Source: Helicobacteraceae bacterium
Lineage (GTDB): Bacteria; Campylobacterota; Campylobacteria; Campylobacterales; Helicobacteraceae
DNA length: 7,196 bases
Assembly (NCBI GenBank): GCA_029258405.1
Contig: JARHYY010000130.1
Location: 1-7,196 of the forward strand
Reading direction: 5' to 3'
Part shown: positions 1-6,833 of the stretch, piece by piece
Position numbering within the stretch: position 1 is the stretch's first letter
Layout: every line of letters begins with the position of its first letter
The notes under the pieces: model-generated
Told to the model about the DNA's origin: nothing
Database searches by the model: none
What the model saw: the letters and a program-made list of their open reading frames with translations, nothing else
Program-made: the position numbers and the translations under genes

Positions 1-80
1 ATCAAGAGGACTGATAATACAATAGTGTATCGACCAAGAGTAACAAAATTATAAATGCGATTATATTTAAAAAATTCCAT
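1..80 (-). CDS. secF: SecF, protein-export membrane subunit (N-terminal fragment)
   Basis: Only the first 26 or so codons lie in the window; the rest is beyond position 1. They read MEFFKYNRIYNFVTLGRYTI and then VLSVLL, a short cytoplasmic segment followed by the start of transmembrane helix 1, as in SecF proteins. The ATG (78-80 on the plus strand) shares its A with the last base of the secD TAA, giving TAATG, and AAGGA lies eight bases upstream inside secD. This arrangement implies translational coupling. SecF is known to pair with SecD in the inner membrane and use proton motive force to help pull preproteins out of the SecYEG channel. The call rests on operon position and the short N-terminus. 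I see no sign of damage, but most of the protein cannot be assessed. Confidence 0.85.
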   Translation of the reverse strand, partial: MEFFKYNRIYNFVTLGRYTIVLSVLL

Positions 81-1675
81 TAAGATGTTCCTTTGGTGTT
101 GAAAGTATTATGTTTATAACCAAACCATAATGAAATATTTTTACTTTTTGCGATATATGGGCTAAGCCACCTATACACCCCATGTGTTCCAATAATAGCG
201 GTAATCACAGAGGCAATAATACCAATACTAATGGTAATAGCAAATCCTTTGATAGCACCTGTGCCAAAGATATATAAAAGCACAGAAGTAATAAGTGCCG
301 TAAGGTTGGAATCAAAAATAGCTCTTTGAGCATTCTCATATCCTAATTCTATAGCAGCAATAATGCCTTTGCTTTCTCTTAAGCATTCTCTTATTCGCTC
401 ATTGATAATAATATTCGCATCTATTGCCATGCCTATGGTAAGTACCACTCCTGCCATTCCGGGTAAAGTCAAAGTTGCTTGAAAAATTGCCATCACTGCT
501 ATAATAAGAAGTAAATTCACCACCATAGCAATATTAGCTATAATACCCGCTAAACCATAATAAACACACATAAATACAGTCGTCAGCACAAAACCAATTA
601 TTAAAGCAATCACAGAGGCTAATATACTGTCTGCCCCAAGACTTGGACCTACACTTCTTTGCTCTAAAAGCTCAATAGGGGCTAATAAAGCACCGCTTCT
701 CAAAGCAATGGCAATATCACTTGCTTCATTCACAGTAAAATTACCGCTAATTTGCCCACTGCCCCCACCAATGCGTTCTTTAATAACAGGAGCTGAATAA
801 ATTTTATTATCCAGCACAATAGCCATTCTTTTACCTATATTATGCTCTGAAAAATCAGCAAAGACCTTAGCACCTTGAGCATTAAGCGTAAAATTAATAA
901 CTGGTTTATTATCTTGCCCATAAGCCACTCTTGCATCAGTAAGCATAGAGCCATCAAGAATCGGTATTTCTTTGAGCAAAAGTTTATTTTGTGGATTATA
1001 AACAAAAGGAAGTAATATATCGCCTATTTTTTGTATTTCATCTTCATTCATATTATGCGATCTTGCAGCATAATCTTCATCAACTGCCATCATTTGCAAA
1101 TGAGCAGCACGAGCAATAAGTTCTTTTGCTCGTTGCTCCTCTTCTTGTGTTTTAATCCCGGGTATTTCAACAAGAATAGAATCTTCACCTTGTCGAGCAA
1201 CAGTTGTTTCTCTTAAGCCAAACTGATCGAGACGGTTACGGATAGTATCTATAGCTTGCCCTAGAGCATAGTTTTTAGTAAGAATTTCTTCTTCTTCACT
1301 CATGCTAATGTTGTATTGCTTATCTTCAACAGAAATAATAAAGTTACCATTTGATAAGATAAAAGAATGTATTTTCTCTTTTTCATCTTCATCAAGAAGC
1401 TCAAAGGAAATGCTTTGTTCCTTTATAATGAGATTATCAATGAGAATTTGTTCATCTTTAGCAAAAAAATTAAGTGAAGAGCCCAAAGAACGAAACTTAG
1501 AAGCAATAGCTTCTTGTGTTTTAACACCTAAAAGCATACTCAATCCGCCTTGCAAATCTAATCCTAATGTAATCTTAGGTCCAGGCAAAGTAAAGAGAGA
1601 TGGCAGAGACAACAAAACGCCAAATATTATAGCTATGTAAAAAACAATTATTTTTGGATTAAAAATCCCTTTCAT
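80..1675 (-). CDS. secD: SecD, protein-export membrane subunit
   Basis: About 531 residues. Helix 1 is near residues 9-30, followed by the family motif GLDLQGG (about 39-45). A large periplasmic P1 region contains the conserved segment IRNRLDQFGL...RQG...VEIPGI (about 146-175). A second conserved periplasmic stretch runs through LTDARVAYG, IVLDNKIYSAPVI and GGGSGQISG (about 246-312). Five further membrane helices lie between about 350 and 510, and GMAIDANIIINERIRE (416-431) is the characteristic transmembrane signature. The family works with SecF and YajC at the SecYEG translocon, coupling the proton gradient to late preprotein translocation. The frame also permits a TTG at 1676-1678 directly before ATG 1673-1675. 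I chose the ATG because an AGG lies eight bases before it. The gene follows yajC by about 40 bases and overlaps secF by one base. Length and motifs are normal and intact. Confidence 0.97.
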   Translation of the reverse strand: MKGIFNPKIIVFYIAIIFGVLLSLPSLFTLPGPKITLGLDLQGGLSMLLGVKTQEAIASKFRSLGSSLNFFAKDEQILIDNLIIKEQSISFELLDEDEKEKIHSFILSNGNFIISVEDKQYNISMSEEEEILTKNYALGQAIDTIRNRLDQFGLRETTVARQGEDSILVEIPGIKTQEEEQRAKELIARAAHLQMMAVDEDYAARSHNMNEDEIQKIGDILLPFVYNPQNKLLLKEIPILDGSMLTDARVAYGQDNKPVINFTLNAQGAKVFADFSEHNIGKRMAIVLDNKIYSAPVIKERIGGGSGQISGNFTVNEASDIAIALRSGALLAPIELLEQRSVGPSLGADSILASVIALIIGFVLTTVFMCVYYGLAGIIANIAMVVNLLLIIAVMAIFQATLTLPGMAGVVLTIGMAIDANIIINERIRECLRESKGIIAAIELGYENAQRAIFDSNLTALITSVLLYIFGTGAIKGFAITISIGIIASVITAIIGTHGVYRWLSPYIAKSKNISLWFGYKHNTFNTKGTS

Positions 1676-1714
1676 CAAGCTCGCCTATCAATTAACCATA
1701 TAGTGTTTATTGTA

Positions 1715-1996
1715 CTATGAAGCACTTTCATCTACTTTTTGTGCGATATATTCTTTTGCTAGTCGTGTAATAGTTTCATCATTGAGTTTGATACTGAAGT
1801 ATTTTTCTTCCACTTTATATATTTCAGCAATTAGCCCCCCATTTGTAATCACCTTATCCCCTTTTTTGAGAGAGGCTATCATCTCTTTGTGCTTTTTTTG
1901 CTGTACTTGCTGCGGACGAATAAGAAAAAAATAGAAAATAGCAAAGAGCACAATAAATGGCAATATGGTACCTAAGATACCTTCAAAACTTTCCAT
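1715..1996 (-). CDS. yajC: YajC, Sec translocon accessory subunit
   Basis: A protein of 93 residues, typical YajC size. A single membrane helix (about 7-27) runs into the hallmark FYFFLIRPQQ (21-30), followed by a basic, glutamine-rich linker and a small cytoplasmic domain with GDKVITNGGL (46-55). YajC associates with SecDF in a subcomplex next to SecYEG; its exact role is not settled. The ATG is preceded by AAGGA with a six-base spacer, so the start is secure. It is the first gene of a minus-strand yajC-secD-secF cluster, the usual order in bacteria. It has its own -10 about 25 bases upstream, but read-through from dctM (75 bases upstream, no terminator visible) is also possible. Confidence 0.96.
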   Translation of the reverse strand: MESFEGILGTILPFIVLFAIFYFFLIRPQQVQQKKHKEMIASLKKGDKVITNGGLIAEIYKVEEKYFSIKLNDETITRLAKEYIAQKVDESAS

Positions 1997-2020
1997 ACAA
2001 TATCCTTATTTCAAAATTTT

Positions 2021-2026
2021 ATTATA
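2021..2026 (-). promoter_or_regulatory. -10 element of the yajC-secD-secF promoter
   Basis: On the minus strand the sequence reads TGCGATATAATAAAA, a perfect TATAAT hexamer with an upstream TG, placed 24 bases before the yajC ATG. Transcription would start near 2014 and give a leader of about 18 bases that includes the AAGGA ribosome site. No convincing -35 hexamer is present. That is normal for the main sigma factor of Campylobacter and Helicobacter, which relies on the -10 and upstream AT-rich periodicity. This is inferred from sequence only. Confidence 0.55.
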
Positions 2027-2071
2027 TCGCATTTTATGAGATATATTGTAAATAATTACTATATTTTATAT

Positions 2072-3382
2072 TTAAATTCTATTTAAGCTTGGAAGCCATA
2101 ATGATATTTCTGGAATATAAGTAACCACAATAAGTCCTAGAATCATTACAATAAGCCAAGGTATAACCGATAGGGTTACTTCTTGCAACTTGAGATTTGT
2201 TAAAGAACTTGCCACAAATAAATTAAGCCCAACAGGTGGTGTTATCATACCTATTTCCATATTAACAACCATGATAATTCCAAAATGTACAGGATCTATA
2301 CCTAATGAAACAGCAATAGGCAATAAAAGGGGTGTCATTATCATCACAACAGAGCTTGGCTCCATAAATTGCCCCATGATAAATAAAATAATATTAACAG
2401 CAATAAGAAATACCCACCAGCTCATTTTTTGTTCAATAAGAAAAGCAGCAATTTTATGCGGTATGCGTTCATGCGTGAGAAAATGGGCAAAAACAACAGC
2501 TGAACCTATAATAAGAAATATCATAGCTGTTGTTATAGCAGCATCTAAAAATACTCCATACATATCTTTAAGTTTAATATCTCTATACACAAAGACAGAA
2601 ATAACAAATGCATAAACACAGGCAATGCCCGCTGCTTCTGTTGCTGTAAAAATGCCTCCATATATACCACCAATGATAATTAAAATAATAAGCAACGCCC
2701 AAAATGCATCAAAAAATTTTTTTATTCGTATGCTCAATTTTTCAGGTGTGCTTGCCTTAAATCCCAACCTTTTAGCCCCGATATATGCATAAAGCATCAT
2801 GCTAAACCCAATCAATAAGCCGGGTATAATACCTGCCTTAAAAAGCTCCTCAATAGAAACTGTAATAGTTCTTCCTTCTAAATCACTTAAACCACTAGCT
2901 GTTGCTCCATAAACAATCATAACAACAGAAGGAGGTATGAGTATCCCTAGACTTCCAGCAGATGTAATAGCACCTACAGCATAGCTCTTTGGATAGCCAA
3001 CTTCTTTAATAGCTATAAACATCACCGACCCAATGGCAACAACTGTTGCAGGAGAGCTGCCACTAACAGCAGCAAAAATAATACAAGCCAAAATAGCACT
3101 CATAGGCAACCCACCGGGCAAATGCCCAACAAGAGATTGAGCAAAATTAATAATTCGTTCTGCAGAGCTCCCTTTGCTCAACAAAGAACCCGCAAGAACA
3201 AACATGGGGATAGCCATAAGAGTTGTTTTGAGCCCAGATATAAATATTTCTGGCACACCGCTTACATCGGTATTGGTAAAAAGGAGCATAGTGCTTACAG
3301 AGCTTATCCCCAAGCTTACTGCTACAGGAACTCCTAAGAGGATTAATCCAAAAAGAACTATAAAAAGAAATAAAACACTCAA
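2072..3382 (-). CDS. dctM: TRAP transporter large membrane subunit (DctM family)
   Basis: A protein of 436 residues that is hydrophobic throughout, with about 12 membrane helices. DctM-family motifs appear in order: SGSSPATVVAIG (107-118), GSLGILIPPS (143-152), GIFTATEAA (243-251), EPSSVVMIMTPLLLPIA (341-357) and NMEIGMITPPVGLNLFVA (374-391). In TRAP systems this subunit is the sodium-coupled translocating channel for C4-dicarboxylates, sialic acid or similar organic acids. It normally needs a small membrane partner (DctQ) and a periplasmic binding protein (DctP). Neither is adjacent: downstream is yajC, and upstream is a divergent flippase operon. The start is TTG, with GGAGG six bases upstream; the frame is closed just upstream. 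A segment of about 15 residues (163-178), SGLSDLEGRT and following, looks longer than the matching loop in many family members. The substrate cannot be read from sequence. Confidence 0.92.
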   Translation of the reverse strand: MSVLFLFIVLFGLILLGVPVAVSLGISSVSTMLLFTNTDVSGVPEIFISGLKTTLMAIPMFVLAGSLLSKGSSAERIINFAQSLVGHLPGGLPMSAILACIIFAAVSGSSPATVVAIGSVMFIAIKEVGYPKSYAVGAITSAGSLGILIPPSVVMIVYGATASGLSDLEGRTITVSIEELFKAGIIPGLLIGFSMMLYAYIGAKRLGFKASTPEKLSIRIKKFFDAFWALLIILIIIGGIYGGIFTATEAAGIACVYAFVISVFVYRDIKLKDMYGVFLDAAITTAMIFLIIGSAVVFAHFLTHERIPHKIAAFLIEQKMSWWVFLIAVNIILFIMGQFMEPSSVVMIMTPLLLPIAVSLGIDPVHFGIIMVVNMEIGMITPPVGLNLFVASSLTNLKLQEVTLSVIPWLIVMILGLIVVTYIPEISLWLPSLNRI

Positions 3383-3415
3383 AAGCCCCCTCCATTGATT
3401 CTATATATTTTAATA

Positions 3416-3421
3416 AGTATA
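3416..3421 (-). promoter_or_regulatory. Candidate -10 of the dctM promoter
   Basis: The minus strand carries TATACT 33 bases before the dctM TTG start, suggesting transcription from about 3409 with a short leader containing GGAGG. A run of eight A (T8 on the minus strand) at 3436-3443 lies where the -35 and upper spacer would be. There is no clear -35 hexamer. A TATATAGAAT stretch nearer the gene is an alternative -10, so the exact choice is uncertain. Confidence 0.35.
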
Positions 3422-3488
3422 TTAAAGTATTTTAGAAAAAAAACTTTAATGTAGTATTAAATGCGAATCACTCTCACCTTTCAAAAAT

Positions 3489-3537
3489 AGGAGCAATTCA
3501 TATGATTTTAATACACAATTTATTTGAAATATTTTAA
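3489..3537 (+). other. Possible short leader ORF with strong ribosome site (11 codons)
   Basis: AGGAG at 3489-3493 is followed, after eight bases, by an ATG at 3502 that opens an 11-codon frame, MILIHNLFEIF, ending at TAA 3535-3537. The ribosome site is better than the one of the flippase gene about 70 bases downstream. It could be a leader peptide, a decayed gene start or a coincidence in AT-rich DNA. The best -10 for the flippase operon lies downstream of it, so it would need its own promoter, and I cannot point to a clear one. Confidence 0.2.
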
Positions 3538-3555
3538 AATTACTTTACATAAAAT

Positions 3556-3561
3556 TATAAT
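3556..3561 (+). promoter_or_regulatory. -10 element of the flippase operon promoter
   Basis: A perfect TATAAT lies 48 bases before the preferred flippase start (3610) and 27 bases before the alternative start (3589). Initiation near 3568 gives a leader that includes both. It overlaps a small direct repeat, AATGATT twice in tandem at 3559-3572, which could be chance. There is no clear -35, as expected for Helicobacter-type promoters. With the dctM promoter it makes 3383-3588 a divergent regulatory region. Confidence 0.5.
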
Positions 3562-3609
3562 GATTAATGATTCTTAGTTTATTCTTATATGGAAGGTTTA
3601 ATAGTTTTT

Positions 3610-5310
3610 ATGAGTATTTTTAAAAAACTTTCTTTTTTACTGTCAAAAAATGATAAACAACAAATTATTATACTTTTTTTCTTCTCTTTGTTTATTTCTC
3701 TTATAGAAATGGTTGGAGTTTCGGCAATTATGCCTTTTATTATGGTTGCAACTGACTTTAATGTTTTGCAAACAAATCCCTATTTTCAATGGGCATATAA
3801 TTTTTTTGGTTTTGATGCACCTCAAATTTTCATACTAGCTTTTGGTGGGTTTTTGCTCTTTTTTTATATTTTTAGAAGCATTATTAATCTTGCTTATCAA
3901 TATGGTTTAGCAAAGCTCTCCTATGGTACATACCATGAGCTTGCACAAAAGCTTTTTGAAACATATATTTCTTTAAGCTTCAAAGAATTTACTCGCAAAA
4001 ACAGCTCTGTCTTATCAAAAACCATTATCAATGAAGCCTCTAATTTTACCATCTTGTTGAGTTCTGTGCTTTTTATGCTTTCTGAAGTTTTTGTTGTTTT
4101 GCTTATCTATGGGTTGCTTATTGTGGTAGATTATACAATAACTCTTTCATTAAGTGCTCTTTTGCTCATAGCACTTGTACTCATAAAAGGAGGGTTTTCA
4201 CGAGTGCTTAAAAAAGAGGGGGGAGAGCGAGAACAAAACCAAAAAGTATTTTATGAAATCCTTAATTCAAGTTTTGGAAATTTCAAGCTTATCAAATTGC
4301 AAAGCATTGCATTGCCAGTGAAAGAAAGATTTTTAAAAGTATCCTACAAGGTTGCCCATGCAAATATTATCCATCGCACATTATTGCATTTGCCTAGGCT
4401 TACTCTTGAGGCTGTAGGGTTTTCTATTATGGTGCTTATTGTTTCTTATCTTGTGTATCTTAAAGATGGTGATATTAAAAGCTTTTTGCCACTTTTAAGC
4501 ACCTATGTGCTAGCACTATATCGCCTCCTCCCATCAATTAATAGGATTTTTGATAGTTATAATTATATTTTATTCTATCATAAGTCATTAGATATAATTT
4601 ATGATGATCTTCATGTACCAGCTAAAAATCTTGGCAATGAGCATATTCCTTTTAAGCAAAACATTACATTAGAACATATACATTTTTCATACACACCATC
4701 TCAATCTTTGTTTGATGATTTATCTTTACAAATTAACAAAGGTGAGAAAGTAGCATTCATAGGGGAATCTGGCGGGGGGAAAAGCACACTTGTAGATATT
4801 ATCATCGGGCTTTATCGTCCATTAAAAGGCGAAGTCAAAATTGACAACATACCACTTAATATGCACAATATAAAATCATGGCGTTCTCAAATAGGCTATA
4901 TACCACAAAATGTTTATTTATTCGATGGAAGCGTTGCAGAAAATGTCGTATTTGGCAGAACATATGATGAGCAAAATATCATATCTGTTTTAAAACAAGC
5001 TGGAATCTATGACATATTAGAAGAAAAAGAGGGCATATACACACAAGTAGGAGAAGGAGGAGCACTTTTAAGCGGGGGGCAAAAGCAAAGAATTGCCATT
5101 GCTCGAGCTTTATATGCTAATCCAGAAATTCTTGTTCTTGATGAAGCCACAAGTGCATTAGATATGGAAACAGAAGCAAGAATTATGGATAGCATTTATA
5201 GTATTAGCCAGCAAAAAACCTTAATAATCATAGCCCATAGATTGAGCACTATTCAAAATTGCGATACTATATATAGGCTCAATAATGGAAAAATCACAAG
5301 AGAAAGGTAA
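3610..5310 (+). CDS. pglK: Lipid-linked oligosaccharide flippase, ABC transporter (PglK/Wzk family)
   Basis: A half-transporter of 566 residues, or 573 if started at ATG 3589; residue numbers here use the longer form. The N-terminal exporter domain has six membrane helices (about 25-345). The C-terminal ATPase has Walker A GESGGGKST (392-400), Q-loop Q440, signature LSGGQ (494-498), Walker B ILVLDE (514-519), D-loop SALD and switch His550. The helical domain, for example LSEVFVVLLIYGLL, and the whole order closely resemble what I recall of Campylobacter PglK. PglK flips undecaprenyl-diphosphate heptasaccharide for N-glycosylation; the H. pylori relative Wzk flips LPS O-antigen. The sequence alone does not say which glycan is moved here. 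I chose 3610 because MSIFKKLSFLLSKNDK matches the family N-terminus; GGAAGG lies a rather long 13 bases upstream. Walker A has Gly396 where relatives often have Cys, probably harmless. It is co-transcribed with the TPM gene. Confidence 0.9.
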   Translation: MSIFKKLSFLLSKNDKQQIIILFFFSLFISLIEMVGVSAIMPFIMVATDFNVLQTNPYFQWAYNFFGFDAPQIFILAFGGFLLFFYIFRSIINLAYQYGLAKLSYGTYHELAQKLFETYISLSFKEFTRKNSSVLSKTIINEASNFTILLSSVLFMLSEVFVVLLIYGLLIVVDYTITLSLSALLLIALVLIKGGFSRVLKKEGGEREQNQKVFYEILNSSFGNFKLIKLQSIALPVKERFLKVSYKVAHANIIHRTLLHLPRLTLEAVGFSIMVLIVSYLVYLKDGDIKSFLPLLSTYVLALYRLLPSINRIFDSYNYILFYHKSLDIIYDDLHVPAKNLGNEHIPFKQNITLEHIHFSYTPSQSLFDDLSLQINKGEKVAFIGESGGGKSTLVDIIIGLYRPLKGEVKIDNIPLNMHNIKSWRSQIGYIPQNVYLFDGSVAENVVFGRTYDEQNIISVLKQAGIYDILEEKEGIYTQVGEGGALLSGGQKQRIAIARALYANPEILVLDEATSALDMETEARIMDSIYSISQQKTLIIIAHRLSTIQNCDTIYRLNNGKITRER

Positions 5311-5313
5311 GAT

Positions 5314-6045
5314 ATGAAAAATCGATACGCAAAATATATTGATATCTTTAAACAAACACATATTTTAGATAAAATAGTTTCAGTAATTTTTTTGCTATTA
5401 ATAGTTATTGGGATATTAAGTGGGCTTATTTCCATATATAAATATTTTATTGAAGAAATTGATATTATCCCTGTATATAACAACACTTTTGTATATGACA
5501 ATGCAGAAATCTTAGACGACTCAACAAAGCAAGTTGTTATTGATATAAATAATGAATTTTCTCATAAAATGGCATCTAATATTGTAGTGGTTACACTGCC
5601 TACTTTAAATGGGAGCTATCTTAGTCGCTATGCTGCTAAGCTTTTGAGCTCATTAGAAAGTACGCTTGATAAAAACCAAATACTCATACTCATTGCACAA
5701 CTTGAAGGAAAAATAACTATAAAGCTCTCGCCTCATATTCATTCAATGGATGAAAATATCCTTGCTGCCCTTATTGACAGAGAACAATCAATCCTTAGCA
5801 AGCAAATTGGAATGGGGATAGAATATATAGATGCAAGTGTATCGGATGCTACTCATGCTCTTTTATATTATCTTCTGCCAAAAAACTTGCAAATGCCTTT
5901 TGAGGCATTTGCACTTAGTGCCGAAGAACTCAAAAACACGCACACAAGAAATACTATACTTGAAATGTTCATTAAAATTTTTATTATCGGTATAACCCTT
6001 CTTCTATTTGTGCGTTTTGATTCAGAGCAAGAACATAAAGAATAG
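5314..6045 (+). CDS. Membrane-anchored TPM-domain-like protein (DUF477 type), function unknown
   Basis: 243 residues. A cytoplasmic N-terminus is followed by one membrane helix (about 20-42), then a soluble region (about 45-212), a second helix (about 215-234) and a short charged tail. This predicts a periplasmic domain tethered at both ends. The soluble part begins VYDNAEILDDSTKQ and continues with NIVVVTLPTLNG, YAAKLLSSLE, NQILILIA and GKITIKLSP. This is the order seen in TPM (Psb32/YgcG, formerly DUF477) domains, with divergence in the second half. TPM proteins have been linked to phosphatase activity and to membrane-complex repair, but no biochemical role can be assigned here. Its AAAGG overlaps the end of the flippase gene with a six-base spacer, and only three bases separate the two genes, so it is coupled to that gene and may serve the same envelope pathway. 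An intrinsic terminator for tpx lies antisense within its 3' part. Confidence 0.7.
   Translation: MKNRYAKYIDIFKQTHILDKIVSVIFLLLIVIGILSGLISIYKYFIEEIDIIPVYNNTFVYDNAEILDDSTKQVVIDINNEFSHKMASNIVVVTLPTLNGSYLSRYAAKLLSSLESTLDKNQILILIAQLEGKITIKLSPHIHSMDENILAALIDREQSILSKQIGMGIEYIDASVSDATHALLYYLLPKNLQMPFEAFALSAEELKNTHTRNTILEMFIKIFIIGITLLLFVRFDSEQEHKE
5880..5913 (-). terminator. Intrinsic terminator for tpx, inside the convergent TPM gene
   Basis: On the minus strand TGCAAATGCC, loop TCAAAA and GGCATTTGCA form a perfect ten-base-pair stem, followed by AG and then six T (plus-strand A6 at 5880-5885). This is a textbook rho-independent terminator for transcripts moving leftward from tpx, about 140-170 bases past the tpx stop. 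On the plus strand the same hairpin lacks a T tract, so it should not stop the flippase-TPM transcript. It sits in sense codons for LQMPFEAFA of the TPM protein. Confidence 0.75.
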
Positions 6046-6050
6046 CAAAA

Positions 6051-6551
6051 TTACTTCACAGCTGCTAATGCGGCGGCATAATTTGGTTCGTTAGTTATTT
6101 CTGTAACCAATTCCTTATGCACCACTTTTCCTTTGGGATCAACGACAAAAATAGCCCTTGTGCTCAATCCTGCCAAAACACCATCAGCCAAAAGAACGCC
6201 ATAAGCCCTAGAAAACTTACCGCCCCTGAAATCACTCAATGCTGTAACTTTCTCAATACCCTCTGTGCTACAAAAGCGACCTTGTGCAAAGGGCAAATCA
6301 AAAGATACTACAAATACCTCTGCATTTGATAAAGAAGCAGCTTTTTCATTAAAAGTTTTTGTTTGAGTAGCACATACGCCTGTATCTAAAGAAGGCACTA
6401 CATTGATAATCTGATATTTACCTTTTGCTCCACCAACTTTAACAGTTGTTAAATCTTTAGCAACTAATTCAACTTCTGGTGCATTATCACCAACATTTAC
6501 AGTCTTACCCTCGAGGGAAACAGCACCGCCTTTAAAAGTAACTTGAGACAT
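6051..6551 (-). CDS. tpx: Thiol peroxidase Tpx (atypical 2-Cys peroxiredoxin)
   Basis: 166 residues, full length for Tpx. It begins MSQVTFKGGAVSLEGKTVNV, the usual N-terminal hairpin. The peroxidatic motif is PSLDTGVCATQT with Cys60, and the resolving cysteine is Cys94 in LPFAQGRFC; this pairing and spacing matches the family (about Cys61/Cys95 in E. coli). Thr57 and Arg132 (LSTRAIFVVD) complete the active site. The enzyme reduces hydrogen peroxide and organic hydroperoxides with electrons from thioredoxin, forming an intramolecular Cys60-Cys94 disulfide. Although often called periplasmic, no signal peptide is present here. AAGGAG five bases before ATG makes the start certain. It is monocistronic and ends five bases from the convergent TPM gene. 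A weak TATATC (6582-6587) is the nearest candidate -10; no operator for a known peroxide regulator is recognisable. Confidence 0.97.
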   Translation of the reverse strand: MSQVTFKGGAVSLEGKTVNVGDNAPEVELVAKDLTTVKVGGAKGKYQIINVVPSLDTGVCATQTKTFNEKAASLSNAEVFVVSFDLPFAQGRFCSTEGIEKVTALSDFRGGKFSRAYGVLLADGVLAGLSTRAIFVVDPKGKVVHKELVTEITNEPNYAAALAAVK

Positions 6552-6626
6552 TAAAACTCCTTAAAAATATTTATGAGGATAGATATATCATCTGCTATAA
6601 GCAAATATTTCTAAACCCATACCTAA

Positions 6627-6833
6627 ACTAACATTCCTTCAAGTTTCTATGAGCTTTGGTATAGGCTTTTTATTATCAAAATTTATTTACGAATACAAAA
6701 CTTGTTTAGTATGTTTCTTGAATTTTCTAGTATCAAGAGAAAAACTATTAATTATAAGCTCTTATTGGTTGCATCCATGCCACTGAATGTTTTTAAAGCT
6801 TTTAGATTACATTATATTGTTTTAATTGTATAA
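6627..6833 (+). pseudogene. Possible decayed coding remnant A (68 open codons, no good start)
   Basis: Between TAA 6624-6626 and TAA 6831-6833 one plus frame stays open for 68 codons and translates to a plausible basic, hydrophobic sequence containing FYELWYRLFIIKIYLRIQ and SMPLNVFKAFRLHYIV. The corresponding minus-strand frames have several stops. The only ATG with reasonable length (MFLEFSSIKRK) leaves 40 residues and has no ribosome site. In style it recalls the basic C-terminal tails of Campylobacter and Helicobacter surface glycosyltransferases, but that is an impression, not a match. In DNA this AT-rich an open stretch of such length could also be chance. Confidence 0.25.

Noticed and set aside
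1302..1640. 112-codon plus-strand frame opposite secD
   Set aside because: Shadow of secD; the secD translation has clear family motifs over the same bases.
2190..2615. 141-codon plus-strand frame
   Set aside because: It lies antisense within dctM, whose family motifs are intact on the other strand; the translation is not protein-like and has no ribosome site.
3147..3395. 82-codon minus frame starting ATG at 3395
   Set aside because: It overlaps dctM in another frame, and its ATG lies just upstream of the dctM GGAGG ribosome site. The dctM frame carries the conserved motifs.
3559..3572. Tandem AATGATT repeat at the flippase -10 as an operator
   Set aside because: Two seven-base copies in AT-rich DNA are expected by chance, and no symmetry is seen.
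6604..6665. Imperfect inverted repeat around ATACC and GGTAT upstream of tpx as a riboswitch or operator
   Set aside because: Only five contiguous pairs with mismatches on both sides; too weak to support.
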